Shown here piece after piece: positions 1 through 7,800 of a stretch of 35,222 nucleotides of DNA. The translations under genes and the position numbers were made by a program. Positions within the stretch are counted from its first letter, which is position 1. Every line of letters starts with the position of its first letter. This DNA comes from Bacteroidota bacterium (GTDB lineage: Bacteria; Bacteroidota; Bacteroidia; UBA7662): contig SYHX01000026.1 of the NCBI GenBank assembly GCA_005799025.1, positions 1 through 35,222 on the forward strand, in the 5' to 3' direction. The notes below the pieces were generated by a model. That model saw nothing but the letters and a program-made list of their open reading frames with translations, was not told where the DNA came from and did no database searches.

Positions 1-1
1 G

Positions 2-361
2 GAGGTAAATCCCAATTTAGAGGACTTTACACAAGAGGAAATCTATTCCAATGTCTTCAAAATAACCCACCCGCCGAGGTTGTTTTTACCCACTGCCTTT
101 GTGCCGGGTTCCGGAATCAACGGTCTCTTTAAGCCTATAGGTTTTTTCTTGGACCCCAACAAAGAATTTAAACTCGAATTGTACAACCGTTGGGGACAAT
201 TGCAATTTGAAACGAACGATGTTTTCGGATCATGGGATGGTACCGATATGAACGGCGATCCAGTACCACAAGACACGTATGTTTATCGAGTAATTTTTAC
301 AGGAAGGGACGAGAAGGTTTACAATCTTAATTCCTCCGTCGTCTTAATCCGCAACAAATAA
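2..361 (+). CDS. 3' end of a secreted protein with a CHU_C-like (T9SS type B) C-terminal domain, cut by the window edge
   Basis: The reading frame is open from base 2 with no stop before 361, so this is the last 119 residues of a longer protein whose start lies left of the window. The visible part holds a CHU_C/gliding-motility-associated C-terminal domain. It has an LPTAFVP entry strand, the hallmark YNRWGQLQFET strand, then WDGT and PQDTYVYRV near the end. In this family the domain directs export by the type IX secretion system and attachment at the cell surface. The turn that is normally PNGDGxND reads PGSGING, so the calcium-like Asn/Asp loop is degraded. It lies 31 bases before the next gene, which ends in a similar domain, so the two are probably cotranscribed. 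The function of the missing N-terminal part is unknown. Confidence 0.8.
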   Translation, partial: EVNPNLEDFTQEEIYSNVFKITHPPRLFLPTAFVPGSGINGLFKPIGFFLDPNKEFKLELYNRWGQLQFETNDVFGSWDGTDMNGDPVPQDTYVYRVIFTGRDEKVYNLNSSVVLIRNK

Positions 362-392
362 TTTCTAGCAAGAAAATTCTATAATTTAGGTA

Positions 393-3300
393 ATGAGGCA
401 TTTAGTAAACTATAGAGCACGCTTTACGCTCTCTTTCGTCTGGTTCATGGTGGCTACATCATGGGCCAATGCCCAAGCATTTCGCGGGGGGGATCTTACT
501 TACCGTTGCCTTGGTGGTAGTGGTCAGTTTGAATTTACAGCCGGTGTTTATGTGACTTGCCCTGATACGGTTACCATTGGTGGTGCCCTCAGGGTAAGGC
601 CTTTTCGAGATTCATTGGTCCTCTATCAAACCTATAGGACACCGTGGTCCGATACTATAATTTTCAAGGGCTGGTTGCGTTTTCAGCCCGTTGAATGTTA
701 CAGCATTGCAGATTCTTCTTTTCCAAGGATAACACCCATTCCAGCTGGCAACTGCAATAGCGCAGGTTCCGTTATCAAAAATGTATGGCGTTTGATTTTT
801 AGAGGGGTCATTGATTTAGACCCTGTTACGGTACCAGCTAGTGGTTATACTTTTTTTGTGCCTCATATCTCCGAGGCTAGGTCTGTGGTGGGTGGGGTTC
901 AAGGGGGACTTCTGTCAAGGGGTTTATTTGCCATAGATCCAGCGGACAATTTAAATGCCGGAGTCGTGGGGCCTCTGGCTCGATTGGCCGTAAAGATGTT
1001 TGGGTTTGCAGGCTTGCGCCCGCAATTTATTTGTGATTCTACTCCGTTTTTTTATAACGATCCCAACGCAATGTTCATAGCCAATGCCAATTCATTTGTT
1101 TTGGATTCTGTGACGGTAGCAAATTTTGCAGTAGAAGGGAACTTCTATGATTCTGTAAGTTATCATTTGGGCGGGCCGATTTACGACACTGCCTCACCAA
1201 GATCAACGGCCTACGATGCAAGCGCTGCATTCAACTCATCTGTCAATCCCTCCGGTCTTTTCAATCTCAATCCTTTGACAGGTGAGTTTAGTTTCAGGCC
1301 TCTGATACGTTTCGGGGGACAGACCGCTTCCCGATACCATTGGGGAATTACGGTGCGTAGCTGGCGATGTAATTCGTTATTGTCCGAGGTTTACCGGGAA
1401 TTTGTTACCGATATAATCCAAAGACCTGTAATTGGCCGAATACCTCCTTTCTTGGAAAATCAAAAGCCCCCATATTTTTCGAGTAATACCCGGTTTTTGC
1501 GCGAATATTATGTTGAGGATACGGTAAATCAGAATTTTTTGATAGGTGATGATGTGCCTTTTGGTTTACCTCCTGGTACAGATAATTATTTGTCGATAGG
1601 GATCAAAAGTCCTTTCGTAACCTTGGCGACTGCTTCGGGCACTGGAATACCCAGGCCAGCTGTTTCCTCCACTACGGTGACCATCCCCATGCCTCCTAGT
1701 AGAACTGACCTACCATCCGACCAGATTGCGCCGAACGGTATGAGTATTGGAATCGGTTATAGTGCAATCAATTCAACTTCTTTACGCCTGGGCTGGGTAT
1801 CACGGTGTGATACGGTGTTTCGGAATGCCTGCTACAATCATAGTAGGCTTATTCCTTTCATGGTTACCGCTGCTGACGTTACTCCACCGCTTTTTGGCAA
1901 ACAACCCAGGATTTTTAATATTCGAATGCGCAATCTTCCTCCACTTCCTGAACCTGAGTTCGTAGCTGTTTCTGTTGGAGAGGATAATAACCAGGTACAA
2001 TTATTTTTCAAAACCAAAATTGATACAGTTAGTATTGATCCTTTGGATAGTCTTAATAATATTTTGGATGGGCGTGGTTTAAATGCTGCTCAACTCAAAG
2101 CGAAATCAGTCAATCGAAGGTTGTATTCATTTAACTCCTATCAGATTTATCGTAGTGAATTCCCCACAGGTCCTTGGATTTTAGTTCCAAATGGATCAAT
2201 TACAGATCCTTTCGCAATTACTTTCATTGATACGGATCCTGCCTTGCGATTAAGGGATAGGAATTACTACTATAAGGTCTTAACCTTGAGTGGCTGTGAT
2301 ATCAATCTTCGTTTTAGCGAAAGTATAGTAATCAAAACATTGGGTGGAAACTATACCAACGACAAATCTAATCTTAGAGGAGTACTTGTTTGGGACACCA
2401 TGGGAATTGCCAATCAACAATACCTTTTGGACAGTACTCAAATACAAGAACGTTGGCCATCTGCATTGGCTTGGGATTCTCTCAAGGTTGTAAGTGGAAT
2501 CCCTAGAATTGATTCTACATTGCCCTTTTTATTCTGTAACGATAGCCTGAATTATCGTGTAGGGGTCTATGATAACGGAACAGGTTTTCCCGGAACAATT
2601 TATTGGAGTCGCTGGATCGGGGCTCGTTTTATCCTGCCAGACCCTTTGAGGATAAAGTATGTTTCGGTGGATACCAGTGGAATAGGGGACACCTTGCAAG
2701 TGGCATGGTATCCGGAGGTGGATACGCTGCGGGATTTCGTGGAAATGAGATTTTTTCCGGTAGTTCCAGGATCGTTGCCTTTGGCTACCCTGACCAATCG
2801 AAATGCCTCAACTTTAGAATTAGACTCCAATTACCAAGGCTTTGTGGGGCTTAGCGCATCAGACCCTAATTTTCAAGCCATAATTTTGAATGCTCTTGAT
2901 ACCTGTTTGAACCCAGGTCAAAGGTCAGGAGAACATCGGTTGGTGAATGTTGAGGCGGTCGCTGATCCTTGCCTTAACAAAATCAATTTATCATGGCGTG
3001 AATATGAGGGCTGGAATGATTTACTTTTTTACGTGGTTTACCGTAGGGAGGACCCGGATAGCTCTTGGCAACTCTTGGATACGGTAACAGGGAGTTCCTA
3101 CGATGACATTGATAATTCCCTTGAATTAGGCAAAACCTACCGTTACTTTTTGGTTGCTCACAACCAAAGGGGCTATGAATCTTTTTCGAACATGGATACT
3201 GCGTTGTACGATGTTCCCAAACCAACCTTTTCTTATATAGAGTCGGCGTCCGTGGATACAGTGACTTTTGACAAAGTCAACATCCGATTCAATATTCCGC

Positions 3301-4205
3301 AAGATGCCTCGATTGGTCGTTTGGAACTTTTTCGTCAAGACGGGGCTAGTGGCACCTTCCGTTTTATCGATACCTTGACAACACAGACCGCTGCTTCAGG
3401 ACCTGCCGGCGCGTATTGGCTTTACACCTATACCGACCAAACTGCTAGACGGCCTCAAGATGTCATTTATACCTACAAGGTATATGTATATGATGTATGT
3501 TATTTAATATCGGACACCTCCAATGAATTTTCCTGCCTACAGATCCGTGCGGGTTTACCAGACAACTATACCAACGTTTTGTTGTGGGATCGATTGGTGC
3601 ATTACCTTAGCTACGACAGCCTTCCAAGAGAGCGTAATCGCGGTGGAATCGTTGACAGCTTTACGGTGTACAGGGATGTGGTTTACTCTGGCGGATTAGC
3701 GAATTACACAGCCCTCCCGCTCCGAAAAACAGGCGTTTTGCCCATTTGGAAGCCTTTGTACGAGTACGGTGACCGGGTAGACAATTTGCCAACGGATGAA
3801 GGATTATTTGATTATTATGTGGTAGCCGTGGAGAGAGATAATCCATGGGAATTTGAGGGTCGCAGCGCTTCCAACAAAGTGCGTCTTCGTCAAGAACCAA
3901 GGATCTATGCGCCAACAGGAATTTTGGGTGGTTCATCAGGTTCTAACGGCGAATTTCGCCCGGCCTTTAATTATAACATTATTGGAGATAGTAGTTATTT
4001 TCTAAAAATTATCAATCGTTGGGGAAAAGTTATTTTAGAAACCAAGGACAAGAACTTGGGTTGGAAGGGATACGTGGGAGATGTGCAGGATGAGTCCAGG
4101 GAAAGAGCCCCTCAAGACACCTACATTTACCAAGTTCAGTTCAGAGGTGCTGATAACAATCTTTACAAACTGAAAGGTAATTTAACCTTAATCTGGAAGG
4201 ATTGA
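393..4205 (+). CDS. large secreted multidomain protein (FN3-like) with a divergent CHU_C-like C-terminal domain
   Basis: This is a complete 1270-residue protein. A signal peptide is visible at residues 1-28: basic MRHLVNYRAR, a hydrophobic stretch, then a cut after ANAQA. Residues 30 to about 500 are beta-rich and resemble no family I can name. From about 515 on there are fibronectin type III-like modules, recognisable by strands such as YQIYRSEFPTGPW and YVVYRREDPDSSW followed by YYYKV or YRYFLVAHN. The last 80 residues form a CHU_C-like domain (INRWGKVILET, APQDTYIYQVQF), which suggests T9SS export to the cell surface. The usual TPNGDGxND motif is replaced by a Gly/Ser stretch (GGSSGSNGEF). 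It follows the left partial gene in the same direction. Its end overlaps the convergent DUF3109 gene by 18 bases. A surface adhesin or matrix component is likely, but no catalytic motif is seen. Confidence 0.85.
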   Translation: MRHLVNYRARFTLSFVWFMVATSWANAQAFRGGDLTYRCLGGSGQFEFTAGVYVTCPDTVTIGGALRVRPFRDSLVLYQTYRTPWSDTIIFKGWLRFQPVECYSIADSSFPRITPIPAGNCNSAGSVIKNVWRLIFRGVIDLDPVTVPASGYTFFVPHISEARSVVGGVQGGLLSRGLFAIDPADNLNAGVVGPLARLAVKMFGFAGLRPQFICDSTPFFYNDPNAMFIANANSFVLDSVTVANFAVEGNFYDSVSYHLGGPIYDTASPRSTAYDASAAFNSSVNPSGLFNLNPLTGEFSFRPLIRFGGQTASRYHWGITVRSWRCNSLLSEVYREFVTDIIQRPVIGRIPPFLENQKPPYFSSNTRFLREYYVEDTVNQNFLIGDDVPFGLPPGTDNYLSIGIKSPFVTLATASGTGIPRPAVSSTTVTIPMPPSRTDLPSDQIAPNGMSIGIGYSAINSTSLRLGWVSRCDTVFRNACYNHSRLIPFMVTAADVTPPLFGKQPRIFNIRMRNLPPLPEPEFVAVSVGEDNNQVQLFFKTKIDTVSIDPLDSLNNILDGRGLNAAQLKAKSVNRRLYSFNSYQIYRSEFPTGPWILVPNGSITDPFAITFIDTDPALRLRDRNYYYKVLTLSGCDINLRFSESIVIKTLGGNYTNDKSNLRGVLVWDTMGIANQQYLLDSTQIQERWPSALAWDSLKVVSGIPRIDSTLPFLFCNDSLNYRVGVYDNGTGFPGTIYWSRWIGARFILPDPLRIKYVSVDTSGIGDTLQVAWYPEVDTLRDFVEMRFFPVVPGSLPLATLTNRNASTLELDSNYQGFVGLSASDPNFQAIILNALDTCLNPGQRSGEHRLVNVEAVADPCLNKINLSWREYEGWNDLLFYVVYRREDPDSSWQLLDTVTGSSYDDIDNSLELGKTYRYFLVAHNQRGYESFSNMDTALYDVPKPTFSYIESASVDTVTFDKVNIRFNIPQDASIGRLELFRQDGASGTFRFIDTLTTQTAASGPAGAYWLYTYTDQTARRPQDVIYTYKVYVYDVCYLISDTSNEFSCLQIRAGLPDNYTNVLLWDRLVHYLSYDSLPRERNRGGIVDSFTVYRDVVYSGGLANYTALPLRKTGVLPIWKPLYEYGDRVDNLPTDEGLFDYYVVAVERDNPWEFEGRSASNKVRLRQEPRIYAPTGILGGSSGSNGEFRPAFNYNIIGDSSYFLKIINRWGKVILETKDKNLGWKGYVGDVQDESRERAPQDTYIYQVQFRGADNNLYKLKGNLTLIWKD

Positions 4206-4760
4206 CGCAATTTCATTCAATTCATCGTACCAAGTCTGCCCGTAACGCCGAATTAAGGCGTCTTTGACGAACTGATATACTCGAATCCGTCCTCTGCCTT
4301 GGGGCTGGCATGCCGAAGCGCATATGTTCCAACGGTGGTATTGGAGGGACTCACCCGCTTTCAATTTATGAACTCGTATTGGATAGAGGTGGCAGGATAT
4401 GGGTTTCCGAAAATCAGACTGTCCTTGTTTCCAGGATTCTTCAATGCCGCATTTCCAAACCCCTGAGCTGTCCTTGCAGGCAAAAACACATGCCCGGCCC
4501 CCTAGAGTTTGGGTAACTGGCTCACCCTCAGGGTCCCTTTCAAAAAAGCCCTGTTTTCGGATTTGACTGACCGCATCTGGGGGTAGGAAGGGCAGAATTT
4601 TATCAAGGTTCTTTTGGAGAATACTCAGTTCCTCCTCTTCGAGGGGAGCGCCTAGATCGCCTTCTTCGCAACATGCTCCTTTGCATTGGCTCAGGGAGCA
4701 GGCAAAATGTTCATCCAACAGGTCTTTGGAAACGAGGACACCTTGATGTTCAAAAATCAT
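4188..4760 (-). CDS. DUF3109 family cysteine-rich protein
   Basis: A 190-residue cytoplasmic protein with the DUF3109 pattern. Near the N terminus it has FACSLSQCKGACCEEGD followed by LGAPLEEEE. Later come an ACVFACKD/CGIEES segment, KPISCHLYPIRV and a final ICASACQP. The many conserved cysteines suggest a metal or iron-sulfur site, but the function of the family is not established. I start at the ATG at 4760 (MIFEHQGVLVS) because DUF3109 proteins begin this way. An upstream in-frame start at 4844 would run into the end of the Omp85-like gene (4801), whereas 4760 leaves a 40-base gap. It is last in the sixA/Omp85-like group on the minus strand, and its 3' end overlaps the converging large secreted-protein gene. 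Confidence 0.85.
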   Translation of the reverse strand: MIFEHQGVLVSKDLLDEHFACSLSQCKGACCEEGDLGAPLEEEELSILQKNLDKILPFLPPDAVSQIRKQGFFERDPEGEPVTQTLGGRACVFACKDSSGVWKCGIEESWKQGQSDFRKPISCHLYPIRVHKLKAGESLQYHRWNICASACQPQGRGRIRVYQFVKDALIRRYGQTWYDELNEIASILPD

Positions 4761-4800
4761 AGTCTTGCAGTTGAAGCAAAGTTTAGGAAGAATTCTCGGT

Positions 4801-6015
4801 TCAAAACGATTCGTTGACTTCGAAATATACACCGGCCTGCCCATCGACTGTGCGGGCGTAATCTATCCTCAACAAAGTTCCAGCTGAAGGGTTGGGTATG
4901 ATACGCAATCCACAGCCCCAAGATTGCCTGGGCATACGCTCGATAATGGATTTCCAATCATCTCCGCTTTGGCCTGCACCCCAATACAAGTTCCATCCCA
5001 AGCGCGTACTCCATATACCTCTGAGCTCATTTTCGATAGCCCAAACATGGAGACCCCTTGCATATCCTCTGAAATATCCCCGTAACAAATTATCGCCTCC
5101 TAAGGCAGGCATTTCTCTGAAAGCGACTCCTTGGCCAGCGCTGTGCAAAAAAATACGTTGGGCCCAAACGACATCGTCCAAGGGGCCCTTGGACTTAGCC
5201 CGGTAGCGTAGGGGTTGATATCGCCGTAGGTCAAGGTTCCATTGGGTGTATGCAGGGTTAAGGTTGGACAAACGGGGGTGTATTCGGTAGGCGAACTCGT
5301 AACAATGTCCTTGTCTGGGGTTGATTAATTGTAGGCGGGTGTCGTGAACCCAACGAGCGCCCATTCCGATGGTGGCATGGCCCTCAAAGCCGGGGGGGCG
5401 TGGCCATTGTTGCAACAGGGCATTCTCCTCCCAAATCACGTCGTACATGCTGTTAAATCGTAAAACAGGGCCTATGAAATTCGGCGATTTACCTAAACGC
5501 GTAAGGAGAGTTGTCTGAATGTTAACAGTTTCAAAACGGTACGACATGAAATTCTCAGGGCTAACGAAGGCTCCTAGGCCGTAATAACGGTCAAAGAAAT
5601 TACGCCACCCCAAATTCCATTGAATAATGTGACGGTCATTGCCAATCGATAGCAACCCCGATTGGGTTAATATCCATTGTTTACGTTGGGTATAAGCTCC
5701 TGCCACACTGATCTGGGATTTCCTTGCAAAAGGATCTTGGTTGAGTTGTGTTGCGTAGAAAACACCGCCACCAACCATGATTCCTGTTTCGGGTGAGCGT
5801 CCAAGGACAGGGGATGGAAGAACCTTGGAATTCGAAAGATTGATCAGCTCTTTGTAAAATCCTTTATAACTTTTCCGAGTTGAATCGGATAGGAATAGAC
5901 CAGAATCTCGATGAGTGACCGATTTTGGATTTTCAGGGTATTGCGCTGCAAATCCAAAAGTGAGAACCGAAGTTCCCAGACAAGTTAAACAGAGAAGGAA
6001 GACGGTAATGCCCAT
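4801..6015 (-). CDS. Omp85/surface-antigen (D15)-like outer-membrane barrel protein
   Basis: A 404-residue protein with a signal peptide at the start (MGITVFLLCLTCLGTSVLTF, cut near GFAAQ). It has alternating-hydrophobicity beta strands throughout and ends in a C-terminal phenylalanine (YFEVNESF), typical of a beta-barrel outer-membrane protein. The segment GGDNLLRGYFRGYARG matches the conserved loop-6 (V/L)RG(F/Y) motif of the Omp85 barrel. No POTRA repeats are visible before the barrel, so it is a short Omp85-like protein rather than BamA; bona fide BamA is encoded at 18432. A longer frame reaches 6180, but the ATG at 6015 lies one base after the sixA stop and immediately precedes the signal peptide, so it is chosen. 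This implies translational coupling to sixA. The transported substrate, if any, is unknown. Confidence 0.75.
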   Translation of the reverse strand: MGITVFLLCLTCLGTSVLTFGFAAQYPENPKSVTHRDSGLFLSDSTRKSYKGFYKELINLSNSKVLPSPVLGRSPETGIMVGGGVFYATQLNQDPFARKSQISVAGAYTQRKQWILTQSGLLSIGNDRHIIQWNLGWRNFFDRYYGLGAFVSPENFMSYRFETVNIQTTLLTRLGKSPNFIGPVLRFNSMYDVIWEENALLQQWPRPPGFEGHATIGMGARWVHDTRLQLINPRQGHCYEFAYRIHPRLSNLNPAYTQWNLDLRRYQPLRYRAKSKGPLDDVVWAQRIFLHSAGQGVAFREMPALGGDNLLRGYFRGYARGLHVWAIENELRGIWSTRLGWNLYWGAGQSGDDWKSIIERMPRQSWGCGLRIIPNPSAGTLLRIDYARTVDGQAGVYFEVNESF

Positions 6016-6016
6016 T

Positions 6017-6523
6017 CTAGTCCATGATTTGGGGGGGCTCCCATCGGTAGGCGATTTGGAATTTCCCTGCAAGTGGTAAGCTATTTTGCCGCAGGACGAT
6101 GAAATGGCAGGTGCCCAAAGGGAATGCAAGTCCTCCGGTGAGTTTGTGAGCCCAATCACTAAGTCCGTTGTTATGGCCAATAATCATTAGGGGCTTTTGG
6201 TCGCCGAGGGCGTGGAGTTCACTTTCGAATCTTGGGGATTCTGCGAGGTACAACCAATCCGGATAAAGGGTTAAATCTTCGGTGGAATCGGTAGTCTTTC
6301 TTTGGGCCCAGGGTAACCCATAGATGTGGGTTTGTAGGGTGCGCAAAGCGGGGCTGCACCATATTCTTGGGCGGATACCCTCGGTAAATTTTAGGACATC
6401 GGGGACGGCTTCAGCCAATGCCATGCATTGCTTAATCCCTTTGGGCCGCAGGGGTCTCTCGAAATCGGGTTTAGTGCCCTCAAATTGAAGAGCTTTGGCA
6501 TGTCGGAGCAAGATGATCACCAT
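6017..6523 (-). CDS. sixA: SixA-like phosphohistidine phosphatase (histidine phosphatase superfamily)
   Basis: A 168-residue protein. The N-terminal catalytic motif is LLRHAKA, with nucleophile His8 after Arg7. The CSPALRTLQT arginine segment (Arg61) follows, and the second catalytic histidine is His117 in MIIGHNNGLSDW. This small RHAK type matches SixA, which removes phosphate from phosphohistidine; the target in this organism is not evident. It is cytoplasmic with no signal peptide. It is divergent from holB with a short shared upstream region, and it is followed after one base by the Omp85-like gene, which suggests a common transcript. Other small histidine phosphatases share the motif, so the exact substrate is an inference. 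Confidence 0.85.
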   Translation of the reverse strand: MVIILLRHAKALQFEGTKPDFERPLRPKGIKQCMALAEAVPDVLKFTEGIRPRIWCSPALRTLQTHIYGLPWAQRKTTDSTEDLTLYPDWLYLAESPRFESELHALGDQKPLMIIGHNNGLSDWAHKLTGGLAFPLGTCHFIVLRQNSLPLAGKFQIAYRWEPPQIMD

Positions 6524-6563
6524 ACGTGGGGTGAAAGGTAGAATGCAAAACCTAACTTTGGGA

Positions 6564-7760
6564 ATGCGCTTTGTGGATATACCGGGTCAACAAGGAGTCA
6601 AAAACTTGATTCAGTCGGGCTTTGCTTCAGGCAAAATCGCCCATGCCTTATTGCTTTCGGGCCCAGAAGGTTGTGGGAAATTACCCCTGGCCTTGGCCTA
6701 TGCCTCGTTGTTGCTTTGCCATCAACCATTCGATAACGATGCTTGCGGTAGCTGCCCCGCTTGCCTGAAGGTAGGCAAATTGGTTCATCCTGATTTACAC
6801 TTTGTTTTTCCGGTGATCAACCAAGGAGGGGACTCGGACAAAAACACAAGCGATCATTGGATACAGGATTTCCGAAGAGCCTTTTTGGAACAACCTCATA
6901 TGGAGCTCGAAGATTGGAGATCGGCTATGAATGCAGATCATCGGCAGGCCAATATTTCCAGGGCAGAATGTTACAATATTTTATCTAAGCTCGGTCTTTC
7001 GGCTTTTGAGGGTCGATACAAAGTGGTTATTCTTTGGTTGGCAGAATTCTTGGGAGATGCCGGGAATTTATTGCTTAAAATTCTAGAAGAGCCTCCCGAT
7101 CAGACCGTATTTATTTTGGTCAGTGCTGAGCCTGAACAAATTCTTACCACTATCCGTTCCCGTGTTCGGTCTATTCGAATCGGGCCTATGGACTCAGAGG
7201 CAATCCGTCTTGCTTTGATGGAGATGGATGTTCAGGAACAAAGAGCAGCCATGGCCGCCTTGGCATGTGAAGGGAATTTCCATAAGGCCATGGGCATGAT
7301 GAACGAGGAGCCCTTTGAGAACAGTGTTCGATGGACCGGCTTCGTGCGCCTCGCTTATTCAGGCCAACAATCGGAGGCCATCAAGTGGATTAACCAGAAC
7401 AGCGAGTTGGGTAGAGAAGCGTTAAAGTCGCTATTGGATTATGGATTACAGATATTGCGAGAATGTTATTTGTATCGTGAGATTCAACGTGATCCGCGAA
7501 GTTTACGAGAGGATGAGAAGGAATTTGTTCACAAATTTTCGCCCTTTGTGAGTGCGATTTCACTTTCCTCGATGCAATCTGCCTTGGAAAAAGCGGCTTA
7601 TCGCATAGAACGGAACGGGCATGTACGTTTGGTCTTGCATAACCTCTATTTTGACCTTCAGGAGGCCTTGGCTTCCGAAAAAAGGCGCATGGCCAAAGCC
7701 TCCGCACCAGTTGCACAACGGGTATCCAAGGTTACAACGCTTCAATTTCCTATGCGTTAG
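6564..7760 (+). CDS. holB: DNA polymerase III delta' subunit (clamp-loader ATPase-like)
   Basis: A 398-residue clamp-loader subunit that helps load the sliding clamp during replication. It begins MRFVDIPGQQGVKNLI, the usual start of Bacteroidota delta'. It then has a P-loop (GPEGCGK, residues 33-39) and a four-cysteine zinc module (Cys52, and CGSCPACLK at 61-68). HPDLHFVFPV comes next, followed by the LLLKILEEPP and TTIRSRVRSI segments of the AAA+ fold. The SRC arginine-finger motif reads SRV here. Other in-frame starts exist at 6543 and 6495; 6495 would overlap the divergent sixA start. The chosen start fits the conserved N terminus best. It is followed 40 bases later by the ricT-like gene and then gldH, in the same direction. 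Confidence 0.92.
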   Translation: MRFVDIPGQQGVKNLIQSGFASGKIAHALLLSGPEGCGKLPLALAYASLLLCHQPFDNDACGSCPACLKVGKLVHPDLHFVFPVINQGGDSDKNTSDHWIQDFRRAFLEQPHMELEDWRSAMNADHRQANISRAECYNILSKLGLSAFEGRYKVVILWLAEFLGDAGNLLLKILEEPPDQTVFILVSAEPEQILTTIRSRVRSIRIGPMDSEAIRLALMEMDVQEQRAAMAALACEGNFHKAMGMMNEEPFENSVRWTGFVRLAYSGQQSEAIKWINQNSELGREALKSLLDYGLQILRECYLYREIQRDPRSLREDEKEFVHKFSPFVSAISLSSMQSALEKAAYRIERNGHVRLVLHNLYFDLQEALASEKRRMAKASAPVAQRVSKVTTLQFPMR

Positions 7761-7800
7761 GATTTCTCCGTATCTTCGACCAAAGACTAAGAATATCAAA

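Noticed and set aside
4892-5206. 104-residue plus-strand open frame opposite the Omp85-like gene
   Set aside because: No recognisable motif. The opposite strand has a barrel gene with a C-terminal Phe and an LRGY motif.
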